Assembly (NCBI RefSeq): GCF_008365275.1
Contig: NZ_CP043504.1
Span: 682,001 to 746,000 of the forward strand
Length of the DNA stretch: 64,000 nucleotides
From: Protaetiibacter larvae
GTDB lineage: Bacteria; Actinomycetota; Actinomycetes; Actinomycetales; Microbacteriaceae
Direction of reading: 5' to 3'
This document shows, one piece after another, positions 8,567 through 15,406 of the stretch. Below the pieces are notes generated by a model that was given only the letters and a program-made list of their open reading frames with translations, did not search any database and was not told the origin of the DNA. Within the stretch, counting starts at the first letter, position 1; every line of letters starts with the position of its first letter. The position numbers were made by a program, and so were the translations under genes.

Positions 8567-9970
8567 GCCAGCGGTCGGCTGCTCGAGCGCGAGGTGAAGC
8601 CGCTGCACCCGCGTCTCGGCGAGCGGGGTCATGAGCAGCTCGCAGCGGATGCCGCCGCGCGGCCCGCGCATGACCCAGGCGGCGTGCGCGGGGGTGCGGT
8701 GCTCGAGTCCGCCGAGCTCCTCGACGCCGCCGATCTCGGCGATCAGCTCCGCGAGCGCGCTCGCGCGCCGATCCAGCGGGGCGTCGGCGTCGACGCAGTC
8801 GTCGAGCAGCGCACGGTCCGGCAGCGCGCCGCCGGCGAGCGCATCCCGCACCCGTTCGGCGGCCGCGACCGTCTCGGGCCAGGCCGGGTACCCGGGCGCA
8901 TCGGGTGACCGCCACTCGCCGGCCGTGGGCGGGAGGACGGCGTCGAACGCCGCGCGCACCGGGATCGCGAGGCCCGTGTAGCCGGCGTTCTCGAAGGCGA
9001 CCGCGCCGACGCGTGATCCGGCCTCCCACTCCATCCGGGCAGCGAAGCCGGGGTAGCCGCCGCTGTGCCCGATGAGCCGTCGGCCGGCGGGGTCGGTGCG
9101 GATCGTCAGCCCGAGCCCGTACCACTCGCCCGCGCCGGCGGGCCCGTCGACCACGCGCGTCTCGGGGCGCTGCATGCGCTCGCCGAGACCGTCCGGCAGC
9201 ACGCCCGCCGCATCCGACCCCGCGAGCGCACCCGCCCAGCGGGTGAGGTCGGCGACGGTGCTGAACAGTCCGCCGATCGGGGAGAAGGCGCCCGGTCCGC
9301 TGAACGGCAGCTGCTCCCAGCCGTCCGGCCCGCGCCGATGGCCCCGGATCGCGGTCGCCGTCGCCTCGAAGCCGGTGCCGGTGAGGCCGAGCGGCTCGAG
9401 CAGCCGGGTCTCGACCACGCGGCGGTACGGCATCCCTGCGCGCAGGCCGATGATGCGGCCGACGATCGCGTAGCCGAGGTTGGAGTACTCGAAGCGGATG
9501 CCGGCCGGCCAGATGGTGCGCACGCCGGCGCCCAGCATCCGGGCGAAGGCCGCGTCGTCGAGCGACTCCTGCCGGTCGGCCCACGGGTCGTCGGTGGGGA
9601 AGCCCGCGCGCATGGCGAGCGCGTCGCGCACCGTCGGGGCGGGGCCGCCGCCGTGGTCGCCGCCGTGCTCGGCGTCGCCCAGGATGCGCAGCGGCACGTC
9701 GAGCGCCTCGGCGAGCGGCTCGTCGAGGTCGAGCACGCCGTCGTCGGCCAGCAGCAGGGCGGCGGCCGCGGTGAAGCTCTTCGTGCAGGAGGCGATCCGG
9801 AACGCGGTTCCGCCCGGGTCGCGCGCGGCATCCCCTTCGCCGTGCACCCGCACGAGCCGCTCCCCGTCGAACACCCCCCACGCCTGCCCGGGCGTGCGCT
9901 CGGGCACCCGTGGCGCGAGCTCATCCGCGAGCGCGGCGGCCAGCCGTGCGGCGAGCGTCCTGTGCGTCAT
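8564..9970 (-). CDS. Serine hydrolase, beta-lactamase/D-Ala-D-Ala peptidase (AmpC/LpqF) family
   Basis: A 468-residue protein. The active-site motif SCTK (SxxK, Ser about residue 61) lies in FRIASCTKSFTAAAALLL, the second motif is YSN in FEYSNLGYAIVG (about 157-168), and IGHSGGYPGF supplies the HxGG-like third motif. These define the class C beta-lactamase-like serine hydrolase fold (beta-lactamase, esterase or D-aminopeptidase activities). No signal peptide is evident, so a cytosolic esterase or peptidase is as likely as an envelope enzyme. The ATG at 9970 was preferred over upstream starts because of a GGAGGGG ribosome site; the upstream extension would be encoded by tandem repeats. Confidence 0.85.
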   Translation of the reverse strand: MTHRTLAARLAAALADELAPRVPERTPGQAWGVFDGERLVRVHGEGDAARDPGGTAFRIASCTKSFTAAAALLLADDGVLDLDEPLAEALDVPLRILGDAEHGGDHGGGPAPTVRDALAMRAGFPTDDPWADRQESLDDAAFARMLGAGVRTIWPAGIRFEYSNLGYAIVGRIIGLRAGMPYRRVVETRLLEPLGLTGTGFEATATAIRGHRRGPDGWEQLPFSGPGAFSPIGGLFSTVADLTRWAGALAGSDAAGVLPDGLGERMQRPETRVVDGPAGAGEWYGLGLTIRTDPAGRRLIGHSGGYPGFAARMEWEAGSRVGAVAFENAGYTGLAIPVRAAFDAVLPPTAGEWRSPDAPGYPAWPETVAAAERVRDALAGGALPDRALLDDCVDADAPLDRRASALAELIAEIGGVEELGGLEHRTPAHAAWVMRGPRGGIRCELLMTPLAETRVQRLHLALEQPTAG

Positions 9971-9979
9971 CCGACCCCT

Positions 9980-10035
9980 CCGCTGCGATCCGTCCGCTGC
10001 GTCCCGTCCGCTGCGTCTCATCCGCTGCGTCCCGT
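9980..10035. repeat. 14-bp tandem repeat, four copies
   Basis: Four adjacent 14-base units of the form CCGCTGCGTCCCGT (9980-9993, 9994-10007, 10008-10021, 10022-10035) with one to three differences between copies. They stand directly upstream of the serine hydrolase start and run straight into the 22-bp repeat array. Confidence 0.85.
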
Positions 10036-10233
10036 CCCATCTCAAGGATCACAGCATCCCATCTCAAGGAGTCCACACCGGATTGCGGCAACTTGCGCCT
10101 CAGCGGGCAACAGAAGTCACACCGACTCCTTGAGATGGGATGCCCGACTCCGTGAGTTGGGATGCCCGACTCCGTGAGTTGGGATGCCCGACTCCTTGAG
10201 TTGGGATGTCCGACTCCGTGAGAGGGGAGGCGG
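10036..10233. repeat. 22-bp periodic repeat array in inverted arrangement
   Basis: On the right, five 22-base units start GACTCC(T/G)TGAG at 10124, 10146, 10168, 10190 and 10212, head to tail with no spacer. On the left, the reverse complement of the same unit occurs at 10054-10073 and, truncated, at 10036-10048, again in 22-base phase. About 50 bases of unique sequence (10074-10123) separate the two orientations, making a large inverted repeat. Together with the 14-bp repeats it fills most of the 310-base gap 9971-10280 between pfkA and the hydrolase; I see no gene there. Confidence 0.85.
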
Positions 10234-10280
10234 GCAGGCGGACGAGGGGGAACCGGGGGCGGGGTCCCGCGGCGGTCCGC

Positions 10281-11303
10281 TCAACCGAAGAGGACGGCGG
10301 CCTCGTCGTAGCGCGACTGCGGCACCGTCTTCAGACGACCCAAGGCGTCCTCGAACGGCACGTTCACGATCTGGGTGCCGCGCAGCGCCACCATCCGGCC
10401 CCAATGCCCCTCGAGGATCGAGTCGACCACGGCCATCCCGTAGCGGGTGGCGAGCACCCGGTCGTACGCCGTCGGGGTGCCGCCTCGCTGGATGTGGCCG
10501 AGGGTCGTGGCGCGCGTCTCGATGCCGGTGCGCGCCTCGATCTCCGGCGCGAGCATGTCGCCGATGCCGCCCAGCCGCGGGCGGCCGAAGGCGTCGAGCC
10601 CGCGCTCCGAGTGGGCGTCGTCCATCGTGTCGAGCTTGAAGCCCTCCGCGACCACGATGAGCGGGGCGCGGCCGCGCTCGCGGGCCGAGTTCACCCATCC
10701 GCAGATCTCGTCCATGCTCGTCTTGCGCTCCGGGATGAGGATCGCGTGGGCACCCGCCGCCATGCCCGAGTGCAGCGCGATCCACCCGACGTGGCGACCC
10801 ATCACCTCGGCCACCATGCAGCGGCCGTGCGAGTCCCCCGTGGTGCGCAGCCGGTCCATCGCCTCGGTGGCGATCTCGACGGCGGTGTCGAAGCCGAAGG
10901 TGTAGTCGGTGGCCGACAGGTCGTTGTCGACCGTCTTCGGCACGCCCACGATCTGGATGCCCTCATCGGTGAGGCGCTTGGCGGCGGCCAGGGTGCCCTC
11001 GCCGCCGATCGCGATGATGGCGTCCATCCCGTTCTCGGCCATGACCTCCTTCACCCGAGCGACGCCCCCGTACTCGAAGGGGTTGGTGCGCGAGGTGCCC
11101 AGGATCGTGCCGCCCTGCTTGGAGATGCCCATCACCTGGGGGCGGGCGAGCGGGATGAGGTCGGCATCGACGAGGCCCTTCCAGCCGTCGCGGATGCCCA
11201 CGAACTCGAGGTCGTGCTGGGTGATGCCCTTGAGCACTGCTCCGCGGATGACCGCGTTGAGCCCCGGACAGTCGCCGCCGCTGGTGAGGATTCCGATCTT
11301 CAC
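10281..11303 (-). CDS. pfkA: 6-phosphofructokinase
   Basis: A 340-residue glycolytic enzyme phosphorylating fructose 6-phosphate. The start is GTG, giving KIGILTSGGDCPGLNA. Further landmarks are AIGGEGTLAAAKRL, GVPKTVDNDL, TTGDSHGRCMVAEVMGRHVGWIA and HIQRGGTPTAYDR. The GGEGT pattern with Lys in PKTVDND is that of the mixed-lineage (group III-like) actinobacterial enzymes; the Gly at the phosphoryl-donor position favours ATP over pyrophosphate, but I cannot prove the donor from sequence. The large repeat array lies directly downstream. Confidence 0.93.
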   Translation of the reverse strand: MKIGILTSGGDCPGLNAVIRGAVLKGITQHDLEFVGIRDGWKGLVDADLIPLARPQVMGISKQGGTILGTSRTNPFEYGGVARVKEVMAENGMDAIIAIGGEGTLAAAKRLTDEGIQIVGVPKTVDNDLSATDYTFGFDTAVEIATEAMDRLRTTGDSHGRCMVAEVMGRHVGWIALHSGMAAGAHAILIPERKTSMDEICGWVNSARERGRAPLIVVAEGFKLDTMDDAHSERGLDAFGRPRLGGIGDMLAPEIEARTGIETRATTLGHIQRGGTPTAYDRVLATRYGMAVVDSILEGHWGRMVALRGTQIVNVPFEDALGRLKTVPQSRYDEAAVLFG

Positions 11304-11361
11304 CCGTTCATCATGCCCTGTTTTCGGGCCCTGCCTCTCGCGCAGCCCGACGCGGGCTCGG

Positions 11362-11367
11362 TAGAGT
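11362..11367 (+). promoter_or_regulatory. -10 box TAGAGT upstream of the DUF4190-like gene
   Basis: TAGAGT sits 50 bases before the ATG at 11418, leaving a leader with GAGGAGAG as ribosome site. The region is divergent from pfkA. Confidence 0.45.
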
Positions 11368-11417
11368 GCCGCGGAGCCGGGTTCTTCCGGCCACCACCAC
11401 TGTTTCCGAGGAGAGTC

Positions 11418-11798
11418 ATGACCGACCCCATCAACCCGGGCGAGGCGCCGCAGCCTGCGCCCGCCGTCCCGCCCGCCTACCAGGCGCCCGTCGCCTCGCC
11501 GGATTCCTTCCCGGGCAAGGGACTCGGCATCGCGGGTCTCATCCTGGCGATCTTCATCCCCGTCATCGGCCTCATCCTGAGCATCGTCGCGAAGGTGCAG
11601 TCGAAGAAGGTCGGCGCGAAGAACACGCCCGCGACCGTCGGCATCGTGATCAGCATCATCCTGATCGTGCTCGGCATCATCGTGGCGATCGTGATCGGTG
11701 TGACCGGCGCGGCGCTGTTCGGCCACATCGTCGAGGTCTGTGCCGAGAACGGCCCGGGCGAGTGGACGATCGACGGCGTCACCTACACCTGCAAGTAG
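11418..11798 (+). CDS. DUF4190-like membrane protein
   Basis: A 126-residue protein. Residues 1-33 are Pro- and Ala-rich, followed by two hydrophobic segments (about 36-57 and 73-102) separated by a short basic loop (KVQSKKVGAKN), the DUF4190 layout, and a small extracytoplasmic C-terminal tail with two cysteines (CAENGPGEW...YTCK) that could form a disulfide. Its function is unknown. The start has a strong GAGGAG site, and a textbook hairpin terminator follows the stop. Confidence 0.75.
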   Translation: MTDPINPGEAPQPAPAVPPAYQAPVASPDSFPGKGLGIAGLILAIFIPVIGLILSIVAKVQSKKVGAKNTPATVGIVISIILIVLGIIVAIVIGVTGAALFGHIVEVCAENGPGEWTIDGVTYTCK

Positions 11799-11810
11799 CA
11801 CGCGCGTCTC

Positions 11811-11840
11811 GGGGCCGGGCGGAGCGATCCGCCCGGCCCC
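11811..11840 (+). terminator. Intrinsic terminator hairpin
   Basis: Perfect 13-bp inverted repeat (11811-11823 with 11828-11840, arm GGGGCCGGGCGGA) with a four-base loop, 12 bases after the stop of the DUF4190-like gene. It lacks a long T-run, as is common for GC-rich actinobacterial terminators. Confidence 0.85.
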
Positions 11841-11875
11841 TTCGCGTGGCGGCGGGCGCGATCGGCCGCGGGGGT

Positions 11876-11881
11876 TAGCCT
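11876..11881 (+). promoter_or_regulatory. Leaderless -10 box TAGCCT for the AlkA-like gene
   Basis: TAGCCT ends seven bases before the ATG at 11889, and no ribosome site is visible between them. Confidence 0.6.
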
Positions 11882-11888
11882 GACCGCG

Positions 11889-12797
11889 ATGGATCCGATC
11901 GTCGCGCGGTACGCCCCCGCCGAGCAGGTGGTGCTGCGGCTCGTGCTCGCGCCGCTCGCGCAGGGCGGCACCGACCCGACCTTCCGGCGGGATGCGGACG
12001 GCTGGTGGCTCACGCTGCGCCTCGCCACCGGTGCCGCGACGCTGCTGCTGCGCGAGCACCGCGACGGCGTCGAGGCGCGGGCCTGGGGTGCGGGCGCCGA
12101 GGAGGCGATCGCCGGGGTGCCTGCGCTGCTCGGCGCGGACGACGACGCCGAGGGCTTCGAGCCCGGGCGTCATCCGCTCGTGGCACGGCTGCACCACGAG
12201 CATCCCGGCCTGCGGCTCACCCGCACCGGGCGCATCCTGCCGTGCCTCGTGCCGAGCGTGCTCGGGCAGAAGGTGACCGGCATCGAGCAGAAGAGCGCCT
12301 GGCGGCAGCTCGTCACCCGGTTCGGCGACCCTGCGCCCGGTCCCGCACCGCTCGGGATGCGCGTCGTGCCGTCCGCGGAGCGCTGGCGCCGCATCCCGTC
12401 CTGGGAGTGGCATCGGGCGGGTGTCGGCCCGCAGCGCGCCGACACCCTCATGCGCGTGTTCGCGGTGGCGGACGCTCTCGAGCGCGCGGCGACGGTGCCG
12501 GCGGACGAGGCGGCGCGTCGGCTGCGGACCCTCGCTGGCATCGGCCCGTGGACGGTCGCGGAGACCGTGCAACGCTCGCACGGCGATCCGGACGCGGTGA
12601 GCGTGGGCGACTTCCACCTGTGCAAGCGGGTGGGCGCCGCGCTCATCGGGCAGCGGGTCGACGACGACGGGATGCTCGAGCTGCTCGAGCCCTGGCGCGG
12701 GCACCGTCAGCGGGTGGTGCGGCTCATCGAGACCGCGGGCCTCGGCTACGAGCGCCACGGTCCGCGGCTGGCGATCCCCGCCCACCGCTCCCGCTGA
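11889..12797 (+). CDS. DNA-3-methyladenine glycosylase II-like (AlkA/HhH-GPD superfamily)
   Basis: A 302-residue base-excision repair protein. The helix-hairpin-helix is LRTLAGIGPWTVAETVQ (about 213-229), followed 12 residues later by the catalytic aspartate in AVSVGDFHLCKR (Asp241), as in AlkA-type glycosylases that remove alkylated purines. There is no Ada-type domain, and the N-terminal 110 residues are a divergent AlkA-N-like region. It is likely a leaderless transcript (TAGCCT seven bases upstream). Its stop lies within a 14-bp duplicated sequence, and repeats follow. Confidence 0.88.
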   Translation: MDPIVARYAPAEQVVLRLVLAPLAQGGTDPTFRRDADGWWLTLRLATGAATLLLREHRDGVEARAWGAGAEEAIAGVPALLGADDDAEGFEPGRHPLVARLHHEHPGLRLTRTGRILPCLVPSVLGQKVTGIEQKSAWRQLVTRFGDPAPGPAPLGMRVVPSAERWRRIPSWEWHRAGVGPQRADTLMRVFAVADALERAATVPADEAARRLRTLAGIGPWTVAETVQRSHGDPDAVSVGDFHLCKRVGAALIGQRVDDDGMLELLEPWRGHRQRVVRLIETAGLGYERHGPRLAIPAHRSR

Positions 12798-12811
12798 CCC
12801 GCTCCCGCTGA

Positions 12812-12856
12812 CCCGCACCGCGCGCATCCGCACCGCGCGCACCCGCACCGCGCGCA
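12812..12856. repeat. 15-bp tandem repeat, three copies
   Basis: Three 15-base units of the form CCCGCACCGCGCGCA (12812-12826, 12827-12841, 12842-12856, one difference). They are preceded by two copies of a 14-base unit (12785-12798, 12799-12812), the first of which contains the stop codon of the glycosylase gene. They belong to the 334-base gap 12798-13131, in which I see no gene. Confidence 0.8.
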
Positions 12857-12903
12857 CCCGCGCCGACCTGCGCCGCGCCGACCCCCGCCAGATTCCGCCC
12901 TCG

Positions 12904-12997
12904 CCACCCCAGAAATGCAGGATCATCGGCCGCCGACCCCCGTGCGGGCGGGCTACCGGCGGATGGCGGAGCGGAATCTCCTGCATTTCTGGGGTGG
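12904..12997. repeat. Inverted repeat of the AGAAATGCAGGA family
   Basis: Arms at 12904-12922 (CCACCCCAGAAATGCAGGA) and 12979-12997 are perfect reverse complements of 19 bases, separated by 56 bases. The core AGAAATGCAGGA recurs four times at 28309-28464. The element lies between two genes on the same strand. Confidence 0.85.
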
Positions 12998-13119
12998 TGG
13001 TGGGGAGGGTGGCGGGGTGGTGGGTGGGCGGATGGACGGATCGTCCGACGTCGGCGGGCAGCTCCTGGCTCGTGTTGTGGATGAGGCACAGCGATCGAGC
13101 GATTCCGCTGCGCAGCGTC

Positions 13120-13125
13120 TAGCGT
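13120..13125 (+). promoter_or_regulatory. Leaderless -10 box TAGCGT for the thioesterase gene
   Basis: TAGCGT stands exactly six bases before the GTG at 13132; a 12-base palindrome CGCTGCGCAGCG (13106-13117) lies just upstream. Confidence 0.6.
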
Positions 13126-13131
13126 GCTCGC

Positions 13132-13689
13132 GTGGGATTCATCCGCCGCTTCTCCCGACTCGCCTGGCTCACGACGCGCGCGCCGAAGCTGCCGCCGCTC
13201 GACCTCTACGACGTGTGCCGGTCGCCGCGCCGCGTGCAGCTCGGCGACCTCGACGAGTTGCGCCACATGAACAACGGCGCCTACCTCAGCAACCTCGACC
13301 ACGCCCGTCAGGAGCTCGTGGTGCGCACGGGGCTCTGGGCGCGGTTGCGTGCCGCCGGCATCTATCCGGTCGTGTCGGCCCAGACGATCGCGTACCGCAA
13401 GTCGCTGCAGTTCGGGCAGCGCTATGTGATCGAGTCGCGGCTGCTCGGCCTCGACGACCGTGCCGTGTATGTGGAGCAGCGTTTCGTGGTGGGCGGCGAG
13501 GTGTACGCGCGGGCGTATGTGCAGGGGCGCTTCCTCTACGACGCGGGGGGCACGGTGCCGATGGAGGCCCTCGTCGAGGTCACCGGGGTCGATCCGGTCG
13601 AGCATCCCGTGCCGGCGTGGCTGCACGACTGGGCCGCCCAGGTGCGGCTGCCCGGCACCCGGCAGCCCGCGCCGAGCGAGTGGGGGTAG
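13132..13689 (+). CDS. Acyl-CoA thioesterase, 4HBT/THEM6-like hot-dog fold
   Basis: A 185-residue single hot-dog-domain protein. The motif VQLGDLDELRHMNNGAYLSNLDHAR (about residues 38-62) is the hot-dog helix with the HMNN signature of 4-hydroxybenzoyl-CoA thioesterase-like and THEM6-like proteins; the catalytic acid is presumably the Asp in that region. It would hydrolyse acyl-CoA esters, with unknown chain specificity. GTG start with a TAGCGT box six bases upstream, so probably leaderless. It is convergent with the FAD oxidoreductase gene, with a hairpin repeat between the two stops. Confidence 0.8.
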   Translation: MGFIRRFSRLAWLTTRAPKLPPLDLYDVCRSPRRVQLGDLDELRHMNNGAYLSNLDHARQELVVRTGLWARLRAAGIYPVVSAQTIAYRKSLQFGQRYVIESRLLGLDDRAVYVEQRFVVGGEVYARAYVQGRFLYDAGGTVPMEALVEVTGVDPVEHPVPAWLHDWAAQVRLPGTRQPAPSEWG

Positions 13690-13699
13690 CTCTGTGCTG

Positions 13700-13762
13700 A
13701 AGTCCGACGCAGCGGGGGCATGAGCTGCTGGCTGCAGGCGATGCCCCCGCTGCGTCGGAGTT
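13700..13762. repeat. Inverted repeat with GTCCGACGCAGCGGGGGCAT arms
   Basis: Arms of 22 bases (13700-13721 and 13741-13762) with a single mismatch and a 19-base loop, between convergent genes. The right arm includes the first two bases of the TAA stop (minus strand, 13761-13763) of the FAD oxidoreductase gene. It can act as a bidirectional terminator. A decayed relative is at 53172-53235. Confidence 0.85.
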
Positions 13763-15308
13763 AGCGCGAGGTCTCGAGGACGGCCATCGCCGCGTGGTAG
13801 CCGCCGAGGCCTGACACGGCGCCGCCGCGGCGCGAACCCGAGCCGCACAGCAGGATGGCGGGGTGCCCGGTGGCGACGCCCCAGCGCTCGGCGGGGGTGC
13901 CGAGCGGGGCGTCGTCCTCGGCGAACGGCCACTCGAGCGGACCGTGGAAGATGTTGCCGCCCGGCATCCGCAGGCTCTGCTCGAGGTCGCGGGTGGTGGC
14001 CGTCTCGATGCACGGTCTGCCGTCGGCGTCGGTGAGCAGCAGCTCGGAGACCGGCTCGGCGAGCACCGAGTCGAGCGACCGCAGGACGGCGGCCTGCAGC
14101 TCGGCGCGCGCCGCATCCGGGTCGCGGCCCTCGAGCAGTCGGTCGGGGGTCTGCAGGGCGAACACCGTGAGGGTGTGGACGCCCGATGCCTGCAGCTCGG
14201 GGGAGAGGATGCCGGGGTCGGTGAGCGAGTGGCAGTAGCTCTCGAGCGGCACAGGTTCGGGCAGCCGCCCGGCGGCCGCCGCGGCGTGCGCCGCGTCGAG
14301 CGCCGCGAAGCCCTCGTGCACGTGGAAGGTTCCGGCGAAGGCGGTCGTCGGATCCGCGGAGGCGTCGCGCAGTCGCGGCAGCCGCTTCAGCAGCAGGTTC
14401 ACCTTGGTCTGCGCGCCCTCCGGGCGGGGCGCCGCCTCGCCGAGCAGCCGCGCGAGCTCGGCGGGCGCGACCCCCGAGAGGATCGTGCGGCCGGCGATGC
14501 GGTGCTCATCGTCGCCTGAGCGGTAGACGACGTCGCCGTCGGGCGTCACGGAGGTCACGTCGGCGTCGGTCACGAGTTCGGCGCCGGCGTCGCGGGCGGC
14601 CCGCGCGAGCGCCCCGGTGACCGCGCCCATCCCGCCCACCGGCACATCCCAGTGGCCGGTTCCTCCGCCGATCACGTGGTACAGGAAGCAGCGGTTGGCG
14701 GCGAGGCTGGTGTCGACGGCGGGGGCGAAGGTGCCGATGAGCGCGTCGGTGAGCACGACGCCGCGGACGAGGTCGTCGGCGAAGCGGTGCTCGATCGTCT
14801 GCCCGATGGGGGCTTCGACGAACGGCGACCAGATCCGGTCGTCGCCGACGGCGCGGCGGGCTTCGGAGCGGGTGAGCAGCGGATCGGTCATGGTGGGCCA
14901 GATCGCCTCGGCGAGCCGCGCCGTGTCGTCGCCGAAGGCGCGCCAGGCGGCGAGCTCGGATGCGGCGCCGATCGAGGCGAAGGAGGCGGCCGTGGCGTCC
15001 GGGTCGCCCGTGTCGACGAGCAGGCCGCGATCGGTGCCGGGAAGCGGCGTGTACGAGGAGTAGCGGCGTCGGGCGAGGGCGATGTCGAGGCGGAGGTCGT
15101 TGCGGATGCGTTCCGGCAGCAGGCTCACGAGGTACGAGTAGCGCGAGAGGCGTGCCTCCACTCCCGGGAACACCTGCGCCGAGACCGCGGCGCCGCCGAG
15201 GTGGTCGAGCCGTTCGAGCACGGTGACGCTGCGGCCGGCGCGCGCGAGATACGCGGCCGCGACGAGCGCGTTGTGGCCGCCGCCGATGATCACCGCGTCG
15301 CGCGTCAT
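13761..15308 (-). CDS. Phytoene-desaturase-like FAD-dependent oxidoreductase (PYROXD2-like)
   Basis: A 515-residue flavoprotein. The N-terminal dinucleotide fold is AVIIGGGHNALVAAAYLARAGRSVTVLERLDHLGGAA (residues 5-41), the CrtI/carotenoid-isomerase type, and the C-terminal FAD motif is GLGGYHAAMAVL. The family includes carotenoid desaturases and the PYROXD2-like group. No other carotenoid gene lies nearby, so a role in pigment synthesis is not supported. The start ATG follows TAGTGT by six bases (leaderless). It lies downstream of the uncharacterised 15407-16789 gene on the same strand. Confidence 0.85.
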   Translation of the reverse strand: MTRDAVIIGGGHNALVAAAYLARAGRSVTVLERLDHLGGAAVSAQVFPGVEARLSRYSYLVSLLPERIRNDLRLDIALARRRYSSYTPLPGTDRGLLVDTGDPDATAASFASIGAASELAAWRAFGDDTARLAEAIWPTMTDPLLTRSEARRAVGDDRIWSPFVEAPIGQTIEHRFADDLVRGVVLTDALIGTFAPAVDTSLAANRCFLYHVIGGGTGHWDVPVGGMGAVTGALARAARDAGAELVTDADVTSVTPDGDVVYRSGDDEHRIAGRTILSGVAPAELARLLGEAAPRPEGAQTKVNLLLKRLPRLRDASADPTTAFAGTFHVHEGFAALDAAHAAAAAGRLPEPVPLESYCHSLTDPGILSPELQASGVHTLTVFALQTPDRLLEGRDPDAARAELQAAVLRSLDSVLAEPVSELLLTDADGRPCIETATTRDLEQSLRMPGGNIFHGPLEWPFAEDDAPLGTPAERWGVATGHPAILLCGSGSRRGGAVSGLGGYHAAMAVLETSR

Positions 15309-15314
15309 GTGGTC

Positions 15315-15320
15315 ACACTA
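15315..15320 (-). promoter_or_regulatory. Leaderless -10 box TAGTGT for the FAD oxidoreductase gene
   Basis: TAGTGT on the minus strand ends exactly six bases before the ATG at 15308. Confidence 0.55.
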
Positions 15321-15342
15321 GGGGGTCGCGGATCTCGATACA

Positions 15343-15359
15343 CCGCGGCTGCGCCGCGG
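15343..15359. repeat. Short GC hairpin CCGCGGC-TGC-GCCGCGG
   Basis: Perfect 7-bp stem with a three-base loop inside the context CTCGATACACCGCGG...CACTCGATCA, in the 98-base gap between two minus-strand genes. It probably serves as terminator for the upstream gene (15407-16789). Confidence 0.65.
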
Positions 15360-15406
15360 CACTCGATCAGCGGAGTAGTCGCGTCGCGCGCCGCCCGACC
15401 ACCGGC

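Noticed and set aside
10124-10233. Possible CRISPR array
   Set aside because: The 22-bp units are directly adjacent with no spacers, and no cas gene is present.
10281-11303. Pyrophosphate-dependent phosphofructokinase
   Set aside because: PKTVDND occurs also in ATP-dependent group III enzymes; the GGEGT loop lacks the Asp pair typical of PPi enzymes.
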